A stretch of DNA of 64,000 bases from Vampirovibrionales bacterium. GTDB taxonomy: Bacteria; Cyanobacteriota; Vampirovibrionia; Vampirovibrionales; Vampirovibrionaceae. Shown here one piece after another: positions 1 through 8,958 of the stretch. The notes under the pieces were generated by a model. The model searched no databases. It was not told the origin of the DNA and saw only the letters and a program-made list of their open reading frames with translations. The DNA is taken from contig JARXAD010000007.1 in assembly GCA_029866025.1 (NCBI GenBank), forward strand, positions 1 to 64,000. The letters run 5' to 3'. Within the stretch, counting starts at the first letter, position 1, and each line of letters begins with the position of its first letter. A program made the position numbers and the translations under genes.

Positions 1-18
1 AGGCCGTCCCAAGTCGTT

Positions 19-78
19 TTAAAAGATGAAAAACTCAATCCGTTGCCACAGAGAATCTTTTAAAGGTTTGTATTTCAT
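19..78 (-). CDS. possible 19-residue small protein or leader peptide
   Basis: This is a very short reading frame starting with ATG at 78 on the minus strand. A GGAGG Shine-Dalgarno (complement of 88-92) sits 9 nt upstream, stronger than that of many real genes here. The peptide begins MKYKPLKDS and ends in an aromatic, hydrophobic stretch (IEFFIF) before TAA. No family is recognised. It lies downstream of, and in the same direction as, the gene at 162-518, so it could be its small downstream partner or a leader for a gene beyond the window edge. Chance occurrence is quite possible at this length. Confidence 0.25.
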   Translation of the reverse strand: MKYKPLKDSLWQRIEFFIF

Positions 79-161
79 CTCACAGCCCTCCAATAAAAAT
101 ACGTCTTTTATTTTACAACACCATTACGGGATGGGCTCTAATAAAAAAACCAAACAAAAAC

Positions 162-518
162 TTAATTGCCTTTTTTAAGGTAAGTGGTATCAAAGCCGCT
201 AATGGGTTTGGTTACTTCCACCTGATGAAACCGATCTTTATCGCGGGCAAAGCGATCTTTTTCCAATTGGGTAATCATATTGGCGCCAAAAATAGCCACG
301 CTGGCATAGGTGCACAACACCAACACCGCCACAACAATGCCAAAGCGCACCTTGGGGGTCATTTCAAAAGGCTTTTGGGGCGTGTCGTCCATCCCCGCCA
401 ACGAGGGTTCCATCTCAAAGGCGGCTGGTAGCCGCTCATGGGCACCGTCATCCAGCACATCGGGGGGTAAGTGATCCAAGGCGGGGGTTAAAGTCATGGC
501 GCACATCTTTTTAATCAA
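162..518 (-). CDS. small single-pass membrane protein, unknown function
   Basis: The protein is about 114-118 residues. It has an acidic, proline-containing N-terminal half, one hydrophobic membrane segment around residues 58-80 (VRFGIVVAVLVLC...), and a charged C-terminal tail rich in Lys, Arg and Asp. This suggests a single-pass membrane protein with about 55 residues on one side and 38 on the other. The furthest start is TTG at 518; ATG at 506 or 497 are equally possible, as none has a clear Shine-Dalgarno. It is transcribed away from recN and shares no operon with it. No family is recognised. Confidence 0.55.
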   Translation of the reverse strand: MIKKMCAMTLTPALDHLPPDVLDDGAHERLPAAFEMEPSLAGMDDTPQKPFEMTPKVRFGIVVAVLVLCTYASVAIFGANMITQLEKDRFARDKDRFHQVEVTKPISGFDTTYLKKGN

Positions 519-597
519 GGGGAGATGCCCCTAAGTTACCCCAGTCCCACAACCGCAGACAACCATAGGAGCAACCTCATGACCAAACCCGCGCTTA

Positions 598-625
598 TTG
601 GCTAGTAAAATTTGGCTGGTACAAT
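598..625 (+). promoter_or_regulatory. putative sigma70-type promoter of recN, probably giving a leaderless mRNA
   Basis: TTGGCT (598-603) and TACAAT (620-625) are separated by 16 bp, a good fit to a -35/-10 pair. The -10 box ends only 6 nt before the recN ATG (632), so the transcript would begin at or next to the start codon. No Shine-Dalgarno precedes the ATG, which fits leaderless translation. This is predicted from sequence only. Confidence 0.45.
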
Positions 626-631
626 ACGGCC

Positions 632-2362
632 ATGCTGCAACGCATCCAACTCACCAACATTGCCATCATCGACGCCCTCGACGTGTCGGTTCCCACAGGG
701 TTTACCGTCATTACCGGCGAAACCGGCTCTGGGAAAAGCATTTTGGTGGAATCCATTGCCTTGGCCTTTGGCCGCAAGGTCTCTCCCAAAGAGGTGCTGC
801 GCACCGGAACCACCAAAGGCAGCGTGGAGCTTACCTTTTCGGCAAAACACCCTGCCATTGGCGAGATTTTAAAAGCGGTCCAGTTGGAGAGTGTGTTAGA
901 CGACGGCCCCGAGCTGGTGCTCACGCGGGAATTTTCTGAAACCACCAGCCGCTACCGCCTAAACGGCGTGGCCATTACAGGCGATGTAGCCAGCCAGTTG
1001 CAACCCTGGGTGGTGGATCTCCACGGCCAGCACGAACTCACCAGCCTGTTTAAAAGCGATCAGCATCGCCATTACCTGGATTGCATTGGGGATGATGCCC
1101 ATCAGGGGTTGCGGGGTCAGGTTGCTGGGTTGTATAAAACGTGGCAACAAGCCCAAAAAGCCTACGACGCTTACATTGCCCAACGGGAGCAAGTGGCGCA
1201 GCAGCGCAGCTTTTGGGAGTTCCAGTTTCAAGAACTCAATAACGCCAAACTAACGGATGCCGAGGAAGACACACGCCTAAAAACCCAGCTGGATGGCTTG
1301 AAGCAAGCGGAAGCAGCGCAATCATTGCTGGCAGAGCTCCAAGCGTTGCTCCATGGTGATAGCGACAGTGGTGGGCTGTTGCCCTTATCCGAAGCCTTTC
1401 GAACCACGGTGGGGCGTTTGCCCAACGGCGTGGGGGATACCTTGGTCACGGCAGCCACCCAGCTCTCTCAGCACATTCGCGATGTTAGTGCCCTGAGTGA
1501 CGGCTTGGAACGCGACATTGCTCCTCTAGAAGCCGCAGCGTTAGACGCCGCCATTGAACGCCTCGATTTACTGGAGCGCCTCAAGCGCAAACACGTCAAA
1601 CCCTTAAGTGCCCTAATTGACGAGCGGGATCGGCTGGAAAAATTACTCAATCAAGCGGAAGACGATGACGCCGATGCCGAATTATTGCAGCGAAAAGCCG
1701 CCAAAGCCCAGCACCAGTTTCAAGCGCTTTGCTCTGATTTAACCCAAAGCCGATTGGTGCTTGCCCAACGTCTCACCGAATCGGTTCAAGGTGAACTGGC
1801 CGACTTGGCCCTCCCTCATGGGCGGTTCTCCACAGCTTTATCCGTTGCAATGCCTTCCGAACAAGGCTTGGATGCCGTGGGGTTTCAGTTTAGTGCCAAC
1901 CCCGGGGAACCCTTGCGCCCTTTGCAGGATGTGGCCAGTGGCGGCGAGCTATCGCGTGTACTGTTAGCCCTTAAAGTATTGTTGGCTGGCAATGCCGGTG
2001 TTCCTACGTTGGTGTTTGATGAAATTGACACGGGTATTAGCGGACCCACCGCTCGTGCCGTGGCCGAACGCCTGTACCGACTGGGGCAAGCCGTGCAAGT
2101 GGTATGCATTAGCCACCAGCCCATTGTGGCCGCGTATGGCCAAACCCATTGGCACGTTAGCAAAGCCTTTGTAAACAACAGCGTCTCGGTGGGGGTTGCG
2201 GCGCTTACGGGCGATGATCGCAAGCGGGTACTGGCCCAGCTGGCCAGTGGTGTTAGCTTTCACACCCCCAACGACACTGACAAAAACCCTTCAAGCGCTG
2301 CCTTAAGTGTAGACTGGGCCACCTTTGCCGATGCCCTGTTGGCGCAAGCGCCTATGAGCTAA
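632..2362 (+). CDS. recN: DNA repair protein RecN
   Basis: RecN is an SMC-like ATPase that acts early in recombinational repair of double-strand breaks. The 576-residue length is normal for the family. Walker A (GETGSGKS) is at residues 29-36. A central coiled-coil-prone region rich in Gln, Leu, Glu and Ala follows. The ABC signature (ASGGELSRVL) lies near residue 434 and Walker B (VFDEIDTGISG) near 460. The N-terminal LQRIQLTNIAIID is the classic RecN opening and fixes the start at 632. The stop codon abuts that of the convergent small gene at 2363. There is no operon partner. Confidence 0.96.
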   Translation: MLQRIQLTNIAIIDALDVSVPTGFTVITGETGSGKSILVESIALAFGRKVSPKEVLRTGTTKGSVELTFSAKHPAIGEILKAVQLESVLDDGPELVLTREFSETTSRYRLNGVAITGDVASQLQPWVVDLHGQHELTSLFKSDQHRHYLDCIGDDAHQGLRGQVAGLYKTWQQAQKAYDAYIAQREQVAQQRSFWEFQFQELNNAKLTDAEEDTRLKTQLDGLKQAEAAQSLLAELQALLHGDSDSGGLLPLSEAFRTTVGRLPNGVGDTLVTAATQLSQHIRDVSALSDGLERDIAPLEAAALDAAIERLDLLERLKRKHVKPLSALIDERDRLEKLLNQAEDDDADAELLQRKAAKAQHQFQALCSDLTQSRLVLAQRLTESVQGELADLALPHGRFSTALSVAMPSEQGLDAVGFQFSANPGEPLRPLQDVASGGELSRVLLALKVLLAGNAGVPTLVFDEIDTGISGPTARAVAERLYRLGQAVQVVCISHQPIVAAYGQTHWHVSKAFVNNSVSVGVAALTGDDRKRVLAQLASGVSFHTPNDTDKNPSSAALSVDWATFADALLAQAPMS

Positions 2363-2548
2363 TTACTTCTTATCTTTTTCTTCTTTTTCAGCTGCGATTA
2401 TTGCGTCTGTCTGCTTCTGGTTAAGGGGCTTTGTTTCTAATTCTTGTAATTGCTGCTCTTCTTCTTTTTGTAAGCGTTGGGCTTCCGTCTCAGCAGAAAA
2501 TTTAAGGCGTGTTGCAAAGGTTAGGGGGGGGGTAAAACCAAGTTTCAT
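2363..2548 (-). CDS. small charged protein, unknown function
   Basis: This 61-residue protein has a good Shine-Dalgarno (AAGGAG, 8 nt before the ATG), which supports a real gene. The first 15 residues are mildly hydrophobic and proline-containing. The rest is dominated by Glu, Lys and Gln and is strongly helical, possibly a short coiled coil, ending EKEEKDKK. It is convergent with recN with no space between the stop codons. No family is recognised. Confidence 0.6.
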   Translation of the reverse strand: MKLGFTPPLTFATRLKFSAETEAQRLQKEEEQQLQELETKPLNQKQTDAIIAAEKEEKDKK

Positions 2549-2645
2549 AAGTGTCGCTCCTTAAACTACACGGTAACAAAAAATAAAAGCTATTTTATCT
2601 AAAACACCTTCTATAGAAAACAAAACCAAAGGCTTTTTTAAATTG

Positions 2646-4337
2646 CTACTGCACTTTCACCAAACTAAATAATACTCCTTTATCCACCACGGTGGCAGTT
2701 AAAGGTTTGGGGAGCTGGACTTTCAAATCCTCAATAAGACGATTTTTGGTAACCACAAATACGGTGCCGTTGGCTTGGGCTAAAGCCTTGAATGTTGCTC
2801 CTTCGCCGCGCAGTACGCGTAACACGGGCTGGTTGGCGTAATACGTGAGGCTGGGCTTGGTAATTTCATAACTGACCCAGGCAGCACCACTGGGCTGAGA
2901 CGATACGTTTTCAGCAAAACGTCGCAAATCCCCTTGAGTGTGGGCATTAATGGCCGGTACCACCCCAACCAAGGCCGTTACCGTCACCCATACCATCATA
3001 CAAACCAGCGCAAGGCCCATGCGCTTGATGCGTTGGTGCCACACAAACACCGCCGAGGCCCCAAAGCCCAACACCAACAACCCGATCACAGCCCAAAGGG
3101 CTTTTAAGTCCCCCAAATGGCGGGCCTCTTTTGGGAGAATGGCCCCCGGATGAGCCGCAACCCAGGGCCCAGCCACGATTAAGGCAAGCGCAATGAGAGC
3201 CAAAACACAGGCCAGTGTTTTGGAAAGCTTGGGAGAAGGCTGTGCTGAGTAGTGAGTGAGTAAACACGCCATCCACAAAGCATAGCCAGGGGCCAAGGGC
3301 AAAATATAGGTCAGCAATTTGGTTTTAGCAATGGTGAAAAACCAGAATACCAACCCCGTCCACAGGCCGCTAAACCACGCCAAGCGCAGGGCCGGCTCCG
3401 TATCTCGCTGAGGCAGATGCTTCCACAAATGCCACTTGTAAGCCCCCCCCCATACCAACGCGGGAACAATCCACGGCATAAATCCCACCAACACCACGGG
3501 GAAAAAATACCACCACGGCTGGGGATGGTAATCCACCGCACCACTAAAGCGAGACACATTGTGGTTAAAGGTCGCCTCTAAAAAGGCTTGCCCGTTGGCT
3601 TGGTAGGCCGCCCAGTACCACGGCAGCGATAGAGCCAAGGCCATGAAAATGGCTACGGCAAAGTAGGGCGTGGCAAAAGCTTTTTTAAAGCGGCCCAACA
3701 GTAGCGACACCACCACCAAAATACCACCGGGCAACATCAAAGCCACAGGGCCTTTGGTGAGAATACCAACACCCGCCCATAAGCCAGCCCATAGCCACTG
3801 TTTTGGGTTACCTTCCGGGTTTTCTTTAGTGACGTTGCCCACATCGCCAATAACGCGATACAGCGCCAACGTCGTCAAGGTCATCCACAAGGAAAGGGTC
3901 ATATCCGTAATGCTCATATGAGCCAGCGCAACCATCAGCAAGCTGGTGGAGAGAATTCCCGCTGCCCACAGGGCTTGGGTTTTGTAGCCGAGACTTTTTA
4001 CCGTGGTGTAAAGCCCCAACACCATGGCCGTGGCGGCACCGGCACTCACCAAACGAGCCGACCACTCCGAGACGCCAAAAATGCTGTAAGACAAGGCCAA
4101 CAACCAGTAAAACAACGGGGGCTTATCAAAGCGAACCTCCCCATTAAAATAGGGTGTAATCCAGTCGCCACGCTGCATCATTTCTCGAGCACATTGGGCA
4201 TACCGGGGCTCGTCCACATCAAACAGAGAATAACCCCACAAGTTGGTGCCAAACACAACGGCACACAAAAGCAACAGCCACCCCCACGTGGGTATTTTTT
4301 GCCATACAGGCATAGAACTAACAGTGGACTGAGACAT
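2646..4337 (-). CDS. ArnT-like/PMT family glycosyltransferase (GT39/GT83-like), integral membrane
   Basis: The 563-residue polytopic membrane protein moves a sugar from a polyprenyl-phosphate carrier to an acceptor such as lipid A or protein. The first periplasmic loop has the family motif (DVDEPRYA, residues 40-47), whose acidic residues are catalytic in ArnT and PMT enzymes, followed by GDWITPYFNGEVRFDKPPLFYW. At least ten hydrophobic segments follow, then a soluble C-terminal domain from about residue 440. An ACGGAG ribosome-binding site lies 8 nt before the ATG. It is divergent from dapF. The donor and acceptor cannot be told from sequence; the arnBCAD genes for aminoarabinose are not in the window, so the arnT symbol is not given. 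Confidence 0.88.
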   Translation of the reverse strand: MSQSTVSSMPVWQKIPTWGWLLLLCAVVFGTNLWGYSLFDVDEPRYAQCAREMMQRGDWITPYFNGEVRFDKPPLFYWLLALSYSIFGVSEWSARLVSAGAATAMVLGLYTTVKSLGYKTQALWAAGILSTSLLMVALAHMSITDMTLSLWMTLTTLALYRVIGDVGNVTKENPEGNPKQWLWAGLWAGVGILTKGPVALMLPGGILVVVSLLLGRFKKAFATPYFAVAIFMALALSLPWYWAAYQANGQAFLEATFNHNVSRFSGAVDYHPQPWWYFFPVVLVGFMPWIVPALVWGGAYKWHLWKHLPQRDTEPALRLAWFSGLWTGLVFWFFTIAKTKLLTYILPLAPGYALWMACLLTHYSAQPSPKLSKTLACVLALIALALIVAGPWVAAHPGAILPKEARHLGDLKALWAVIGLLVLGFGASAVFVWHQRIKRMGLALVCMMVWVTVTALVGVVPAINAHTQGDLRRFAENVSSQPSGAAWVSYEITKPSLTYYANQPVLRVLRGEGATFKALAQANGTVFVVTKNRLIEDLKVQLPKPLTATVVDKGVLFSLVKVQ

Positions 4338-4436
4338 GGCAACGCTCCGTTGGGGATCAATAGATTTTTCAAAGGAGATCCATTATCGTTAAAGCATCCC
4401 CAAAAAACGAGTCACAGACGAGCAGCAGGACACAAA

Positions 4437-5315
4437 ATGACATCCCTCCCCTTTGTTAAAATGCACGGCCTTGGCAACGATTTTGTCATGCTGCGCCACG
4501 AAGACTTAGCCCTTGAGCAACAAACCGATGCAGCCCTGAGTGATTTAGCCAAGCAGGTATGCGATCGTCATTGGGGTGTTGGCGCCGATGGCCTGATTGT
4601 GGCCCTGCCGGCTTCGGAACAATCTGAGGCCGTGCGCCGCTTTGCGTATTGGAACAGCGACGGCTCGGTCTCCGCCATGTGTGGCAATGGCATTCGCTGT
4701 TTTGCCTTGTATTTAAAAGACTTGGGACTGGTGACGGGGAATTCGGTAACGGTGGAAACCGCCATTGGGTTGCGTACCCTTGTTTTTACCAATGTCGATC
4801 TCATTACCGTGGATATGGGGGCGCCGATTCTAGAAGCACAAGCGATTCCAGCCGATTGGCAAGCGTTGGGTCTTTCCTCTCAAAACGATTCCGTCATACA
4901 ACACGCTGTTACGATTGAAGGCCAAACCGTTCCCATCACCTTGGTCAATATGGGCAATCCTCACTGCGTGATTTTTCAAGACGACTTGGGGTCCCCTCTC
5001 GATCCAACGATTGTTGGCCCCTTGCTGGAAGTGCATTCGTTGTTTCCCCAAAAAACCAACGTGGAGTTTGTGACCCAACTGGGCGATAACCATTGGGATG
5101 TGGTGGTGTGGGAGCGCGGCTGCGGCTTTACCCAAGCCTGCGGCACCGGTGCTTGTGCCGTGGCGGTTGCCGTTATCCATACACATAAAAGCAGTGGGCA
5201 ACAGCGTATTACCTTGCCCGGCGGGGATTTATTGATTGACTACAACGGCCAAACCGTTGCCATGACGGGCCCCGCTGTTGTTGCGTTTACAGGCGCTGTA
5301 GCATTGGCTGTGTAA
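4437..5315 (+). CDS. dapF: diaminopimelate epimerase
   Basis: DapF converts LL- to meso-diaminopimelate for lysine and peptidoglycan synthesis, without cofactor, using two cysteines. Both are present: Cys82 in MCGNG and Cys235 in ACGTGACA. The N-terminal FVKMHGLGNDFV is the family signature. The start at ATG 4437 gives 292 residues, normal for DapF; the upstream extension of the frame overlaps the divergent glycosyltransferase gene and is not coding. AGCAGGA lies 7 nt upstream. Confidence 0.96.
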   Translation: MTSLPFVKMHGLGNDFVMLRHEDLALEQQTDAALSDLAKQVCDRHWGVGADGLIVALPASEQSEAVRRFAYWNSDGSVSAMCGNGIRCFALYLKDLGLVTGNSVTVETAIGLRTLVFTNVDLITVDMGAPILEAQAIPADWQALGLSSQNDSVIQHAVTIEGQTVPITLVNMGNPHCVIFQDDLGSPLDPTIVGPLLEVHSLFPQKTNVEFVTQLGDNHWDVVVWERGCGFTQACGTGACAVAVAVIHTHKSSGQQRITLPGGDLLIDYNGQTVAMTGPAVVAFTGAVALAV

Positions 5316-5329
5316 ACATGAGTCGGCCA

Positions 5330-5364
5330 AGCCCACTTAGACCCCTGTGAAAGGGCTGTTTTTT
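5330..5364 (+). terminator. weak intrinsic terminator after dapF
   Basis: AGCCC (5330-5334) can pair with GGGCT (5353-5357), and a run of six T follows at 5359-5364. The stem is only 5 bp with a long loop, so this is a weak prediction; its position 15 nt after the dapF stop supports it. Confidence 0.3.
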
Positions 5365-5416
5365 GGGGATAATAACCGCACATAATCGGTGGGTACTGTT
5401 GCTGCGGGAAGAACAT

Positions 5417-7357
5417 ATGAGAAGAAAAACCATCAAGATGCTGTTTTCTAAAAAAGCCCTTATTAGCGGATTATTGGCCGCTGTTTTATTAACAGGTTCT
5501 TCCGGGCTGCTAACGGCACAGGCCACCAAGCTACCCGACCCCGTGACCACCTACATTAAAGGGCAAGACGCCAATGCCACCATTCGCTTTGATGGCGTGA
5601 TTACCCTCAGCAATGGGGAGGTGTATTTACCCGTATTTCCTCAAGACCCCACCTTGCCTAAACTGCCCAGTGCCTCGCCCACGGAAATTTTGGCCAATCG
5701 CCCCGACTTGGTCACCTTTGACAACGGCTTTTATTTGATTCGGGTGGTGCGCACCAGCAGCGGCAAACTAGCTTTGGCCAAAGTGGATCCCTACCCCATC
5801 CGGCTAAAAGAAGGTCTACTGCCCCAAGATTTGATTTTACCCGATGCCCTTTACATTCCCAATGAACTGAAGGTGATTTTAGGCGATTTACCCTACCAGA
5901 CAGACGCGCTTAACGAGCCTTCCAAAAAAACCACGACACCTCCGCAAACCACGGCCCCCAATCTATCCAATGAATCCTCGGCTCTTTACGTGGCTCAGCC
6001 GATGGCAGCCATGGTAACCGTACTTGATGCAGTGCCTGTGGTAAAACCAACCCCTGCTCCCGTCACCACCCCACTCACTACCACCACAGTGACAACCACA
6101 AAAACCACCACGAAAACGGTTAACCCCCCCCTTGTAACAACAGCAACCTCCACACCGGCGTTACCCAAGCCTACCGTTGTTGCAGCCATTGACGTTCCCG
6201 CTGCTGCGTTGAAGGCCCCTACCATCACCCCCTTGCTCACCGAAACCACGGCCTTGCTGTACGTGGCGGATAAAACCAATTATCAAATCCGGCCCTATCG
6301 AGTTCACTTCCAGCAAAGCCCTCCCCTGATGGAGCCCTTGGAGCCCATTGCCTTGGGATGCTTGCCCCTCACGGTGCATCAAGACAGCAAAGGCCATTTG
6401 CTGGTTCCTTGCGTTAATCGCCCCGAAATTGTCACCATTGACCCTCTCACCAGCGGCGTTACCAACCGCATTCGCCTGTCGCATCCCATTCGCGAAACCT
6501 TGCTCATCGCCGAGGCGAACCGGTTGATTGTGAGCCACCGAGGACAAGACAGCACGCAGGCAAGCCTTAGCATTATTGACTTGGAAACCCGCCAAGCCTT
6601 GGCCAATGTTCCTATTCCAAGTTTAGGCGGTGCCATGGCATGGGATGGCGATTCGCAGACCGTATGGGTGGCCAACCCAACCCAGGCCAACATTTATGGC
6701 GTATCGTTAGCTCAAGGGCCCGATAGCAGTACGTCTCCTCGAACCCTTACCGGCTTGGCCAACATGAGCGCCTTGGTCGTAGAGCATTCCGCTATTGCCG
6801 CCAAAAACGAGATGGATAAACCCCAAATTTTAAACCGCTTGTGGGTGGCCAGTCGTACCCTCAATCAGGTGGTGGCACTGCAACTCAGTGATGGCACCTT
6901 GCTTAAAACCATTGCCGTGGGTCAAAAACCGGTGGCATTGCTCATGGCCCCTGCTCAATCGGGTGTGAAGCCGTATCAATCCTTGGCCAATGCCTACGAT
7001 ACACCCACGGACATTGCCCCCAGTATTGAAGCAGCGTCAGGTATGGACCCACACTTATGGGTGCTAAGCGCCGGTGATAGTCGTTTGCAGGCCGTCAACA
7101 CCCTTACGGGAGAAGTGACTTCTTTGGCGGCCTTACCCGAAGGGTCATTCCCCATTGGGTTGTCGTTATCCCCCGAATTGGCCAGTATTACGGCAGCTCC
7201 CGCGCCAGCCGCCATTATCCCCGCAGGGCAAGATGGCTTGCTGTTTTGGAACCCTCTCAATGGATTGTTGTTTCCTGCTCCTGATATGAACAGCCGCATT
7301 GGCGGCGCTTTGTGGAGCAACATTCTTCCCACTAGCCCAACAGTCGCCAAGCAATAA
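5417..7357 (+). CDS. secreted YVTN/NHL-like beta-propeller protein with Thr-rich linker
   Basis: This is a 646-residue exported protein. A basic start (MRRKTIKMLFSKK) is followed by a hydrophobic core and a likely signal peptidase site near LLTAQA. Residues about 180-270 form a low-complexity Thr/Pro/Val linker (TTTVTTTKTTTKTV). After it come repeats resembling beta-propeller blades: phrases such as ALLYVAD, HLLVPCVNRPEIVTID, TVWVANPTQANIYGV, RLWVASRTLNQVVAL and HLWVLSAGDSRLQAV recur at about 45-60 residue spacing, as in YVTN or NHL proteins. Start ATG 5417 has GGGAAGAA just upstream. It probably acts in the periplasm or at the surface; ligand unknown. Confidence 0.75.
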   Translation: MRRKTIKMLFSKKALISGLLAAVLLTGSSGLLTAQATKLPDPVTTYIKGQDANATIRFDGVITLSNGEVYLPVFPQDPTLPKLPSASPTEILANRPDLVTFDNGFYLIRVVRTSSGKLALAKVDPYPIRLKEGLLPQDLILPDALYIPNELKVILGDLPYQTDALNEPSKKTTTPPQTTAPNLSNESSALYVAQPMAAMVTVLDAVPVVKPTPAPVTTPLTTTTVTTTKTTTKTVNPPLVTTATSTPALPKPTVVAAIDVPAAALKAPTITPLLTETTALLYVADKTNYQIRPYRVHFQQSPPLMEPLEPIALGCLPLTVHQDSKGHLLVPCVNRPEIVTIDPLTSGVTNRIRLSHPIRETLLIAEANRLIVSHRGQDSTQASLSIIDLETRQALANVPIPSLGGAMAWDGDSQTVWVANPTQANIYGVSLAQGPDSSTSPRTLTGLANMSALVVEHSAIAAKNEMDKPQILNRLWVASRTLNQVVALQLSDGTLLKTIAVGQKPVALLMAPAQSGVKPYQSLANAYDTPTDIAPSIEAASGMDPHLWVLSAGDSRLQAVNTLTGEVTSLAALPEGSFPIGLSLSPELASITAAPAPAAIIPAGQDGLLFWNPLNGLLFPAPDMNSRIGGALWSNILPTSPTVAKQ

Positions 7358-7414
7358 CCTAAGGTAATAACCCAGCGTTTCCCTTTATGTTCATGTAACC
7401 AAGGAGTTTTACAC

Positions 7415-7879
7415 ATGATCACCGCCATTGAAGCAACCCCACTAACCGTCGGAACCAAAGCTCCCGCCTTTTCTCTCGCCGCCAGCGGCGTAGAGGGCAT
7501 CGTATCGTTGAGCGATTACGCTGGGAAAAACCTCATCATCGTCTTTTACCCCAAAGATTCTACCCCCGGGTGTACCCGCCAACTGTGTGCCTTGCGCGAT
7601 GACGTGGATCGCTTTGCCAAGCTGAATACCGCTATTTTGGGCAGTAATCCCGGTAGTATCACGAGCCATACGTCCTTTAGCCAAAAACAAGGCTATCCTT
7701 TTCCCATTTTGGTAGACGCCGACCGCACCATGGCCCGCGACTACGGCGCATTAAAAGAAAACGGCACCAGTATTCAACGCACCGTCTACATTATTGATGG
7801 CACGGGTGTCATTCGCTTTGCCCAGCAAGGCATGCCCACCGATGATGCACTGGAAGCCGCCATCAAAACCTTTGCGTAA
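7415..7879 (+). CDS. bcp: thioredoxin-dependent peroxiredoxin, Bcp/PrxQ type
   Basis: This reduces hydrogen peroxide and organic hydroperoxides in the cytoplasm. Peroxidatic Cys53 lies in the motif FYPKDSTPGCT, and the resolving cysteine is five residues later (Cys58, RQLC), the spacing of atypical two-Cys Bcp/PrxQ enzymes. The length of 154 residues is normal. AAGGAG lies 9 nt before the ATG. The next gene starts 11 nt after the stop, so this heads a probable peroxiredoxin-EVE-DUF4149 operon. Confidence 0.93.
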   Translation: MITAIEATPLTVGTKAPAFSLAASGVEGIVSLSDYAGKNLIIVFYPKDSTPGCTRQLCALRDDVDRFAKLNTAILGSNPGSITSHTSFSQKQGYPFPILVDADRTMARDYGALKENGTSIQRTVYIIDGTGVIRFAQQGMPTDDALEAAIKTFA

Positions 7880-7890
7880 AGGAGTTGGAA

Positions 7891-8343
7891 ATGACCCAAT
7901 ACTGGGTAACCGTTGGCAGCCAAGACAACTTTGAACGCTCGCGTGAATTGGGATTTACCCTCCATGGGTTTAAAACTCGGGCTCACAAAAAAGCCAGCCA
8001 CATCCAAGCGGGCGATAAGCTGCTGTACTACCTTACTGGCTTGTCCGTAATTGCCGGAGCCGCCACCATTACCAGCCCCATGCGAGAAGACCGAAGCTTT
8101 GTGTGGCCTTGTACCAGCAACGATCCCTACCCATGGCGGGTAGACATAAAGCCAGACTGGATACCCGACGATGCCACCGGTTTTTTACCCATCAAACCCT
8201 ACACCAGCAAGCTAGAGTACCTAAAAAAATGGGCCCCCGAGCGCTGGTCCCTCGGGTTTCAAGGCAATTTACACCAGTGGCCCCAAGCAGACTATGATGT
8301 CATTCGGGTGGCTTTAACCACCTTGGCCCCCGTTTCTGTTTAA
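7891..8343 (+). CDS. EVE domain-containing protein
   Basis: This protein of about 150 residues is made of a single EVE/PUA-like domain (UPF0310 type). Typical features are the opening TQYWVTVGSQDNF, the motif QAGDKLLYYLTGLSVIAGAATITS and the aromatic patch WPWRVDIKP. EVE domains bind modified bases in nucleic acids; the ligand here is unknown. Start ATG 7891 has AAAGGAG 6 nt upstream, overlapping the stop of the peroxiredoxin gene; coupling to it is likely. Confidence 0.85.
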   Translation: MTQYWVTVGSQDNFERSRELGFTLHGFKTRAHKKASHIQAGDKLLYYLTGLSVIAGAATITSPMREDRSFVWPCTSNDPYPWRVDIKPDWIPDDATGFLPIKPYTSKLEYLKKWAPERWSLGFQGNLHQWPQADYDVIRVALTTLAPVSV

Positions 8344-8358
8344 TTTGGAGACTCCATA

Positions 8359-8952
8359 ATGTTAATGACGCTTGCAGCCAATATGGCTAGCCTCACAGGC
8401 TTGTCTCTCATCATTGGCGGCACACTGGCGCTGGGTGCTTTTACAGCACCGGTGCTATTCCAACAATTTTCCCGCCCCGAAGCCGGTACGGCGATGACGG
8501 TTATTTTTCGTCGCTACGATGTGGTTTTAACGGTTGCCTTCGCTCTCGTTATTATTGGCGAGGCTCTTCGCCTGTGGCACTGCCAAGGCTGCCTCATGAA
8601 CCCCATGATTGGCTGGTTGCCCACAGCCCGTGTGGCCGCCACCGCCTTGTTGGTCATTGCCATGATCTTGGGATTATTTGTCCTTAGTCCCAAGCTGGAA
8701 GCCTTACAAACCGACCCCACGCTGCATACCGACAGCGTCAAAATGGCCGCCTTTCAAACCGTTCATAAGCAATCGGAGCAGGTGTATAAAGCCAAACTCA
8801 TGCTGGGCCTAATTTTATTAGCCTTACTGGCCACCGAATTTGCCTGCGCTGGCTGCATGACCCCCATGCATAAACCATGCCCTATGGGAGCAACGTCTTC
8901 CAGTGTGGAAGCGCCTGCGACGACTACTTCAACCACGCCTCATCATTCGTAA
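8359..8952 (+). CDS. DUF4149/TMEM205-like membrane protein
   Basis: This 197-residue integral membrane protein has four hydrophobic segments at about residues 5-30, 50-70, 85-115 and 145-165. The features GGTLALGAFTAPVLFQ near the N-terminus and a motif with KMAAFQTVHKQSEQVYKAKL before the last helix match the DUF4149 (TMEM205-like) family, of unknown function. A Cys- and Met-containing tail (CAGCMTPMHKPCPMG) follows the last helix and might bind metal, which is speculation. TTTGGAG lies 10 nt before the ATG. Confidence 0.75.
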   Translation: MLMTLAANMASLTGLSLIIGGTLALGAFTAPVLFQQFSRPEAGTAMTVIFRRYDVVLTVAFALVIIGEALRLWHCQGCLMNPMIGWLPTARVAATALLVIAMILGLFVLSPKLEALQTDPTLHTDSVKMAAFQTVHKQSEQVYKAKLMLGLILLALLATEFACAGCMTPMHKPCPMGATSSSVEAPATTTSTTPHHS

Positions 8953-8958
8953 CGCCCA

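Noticed and set aside
3918-4436. N-terminal extension of the dapF frame
   Set aside because: It overlaps the divergent glycosyltransferase gene and DapF homology begins at 4437.
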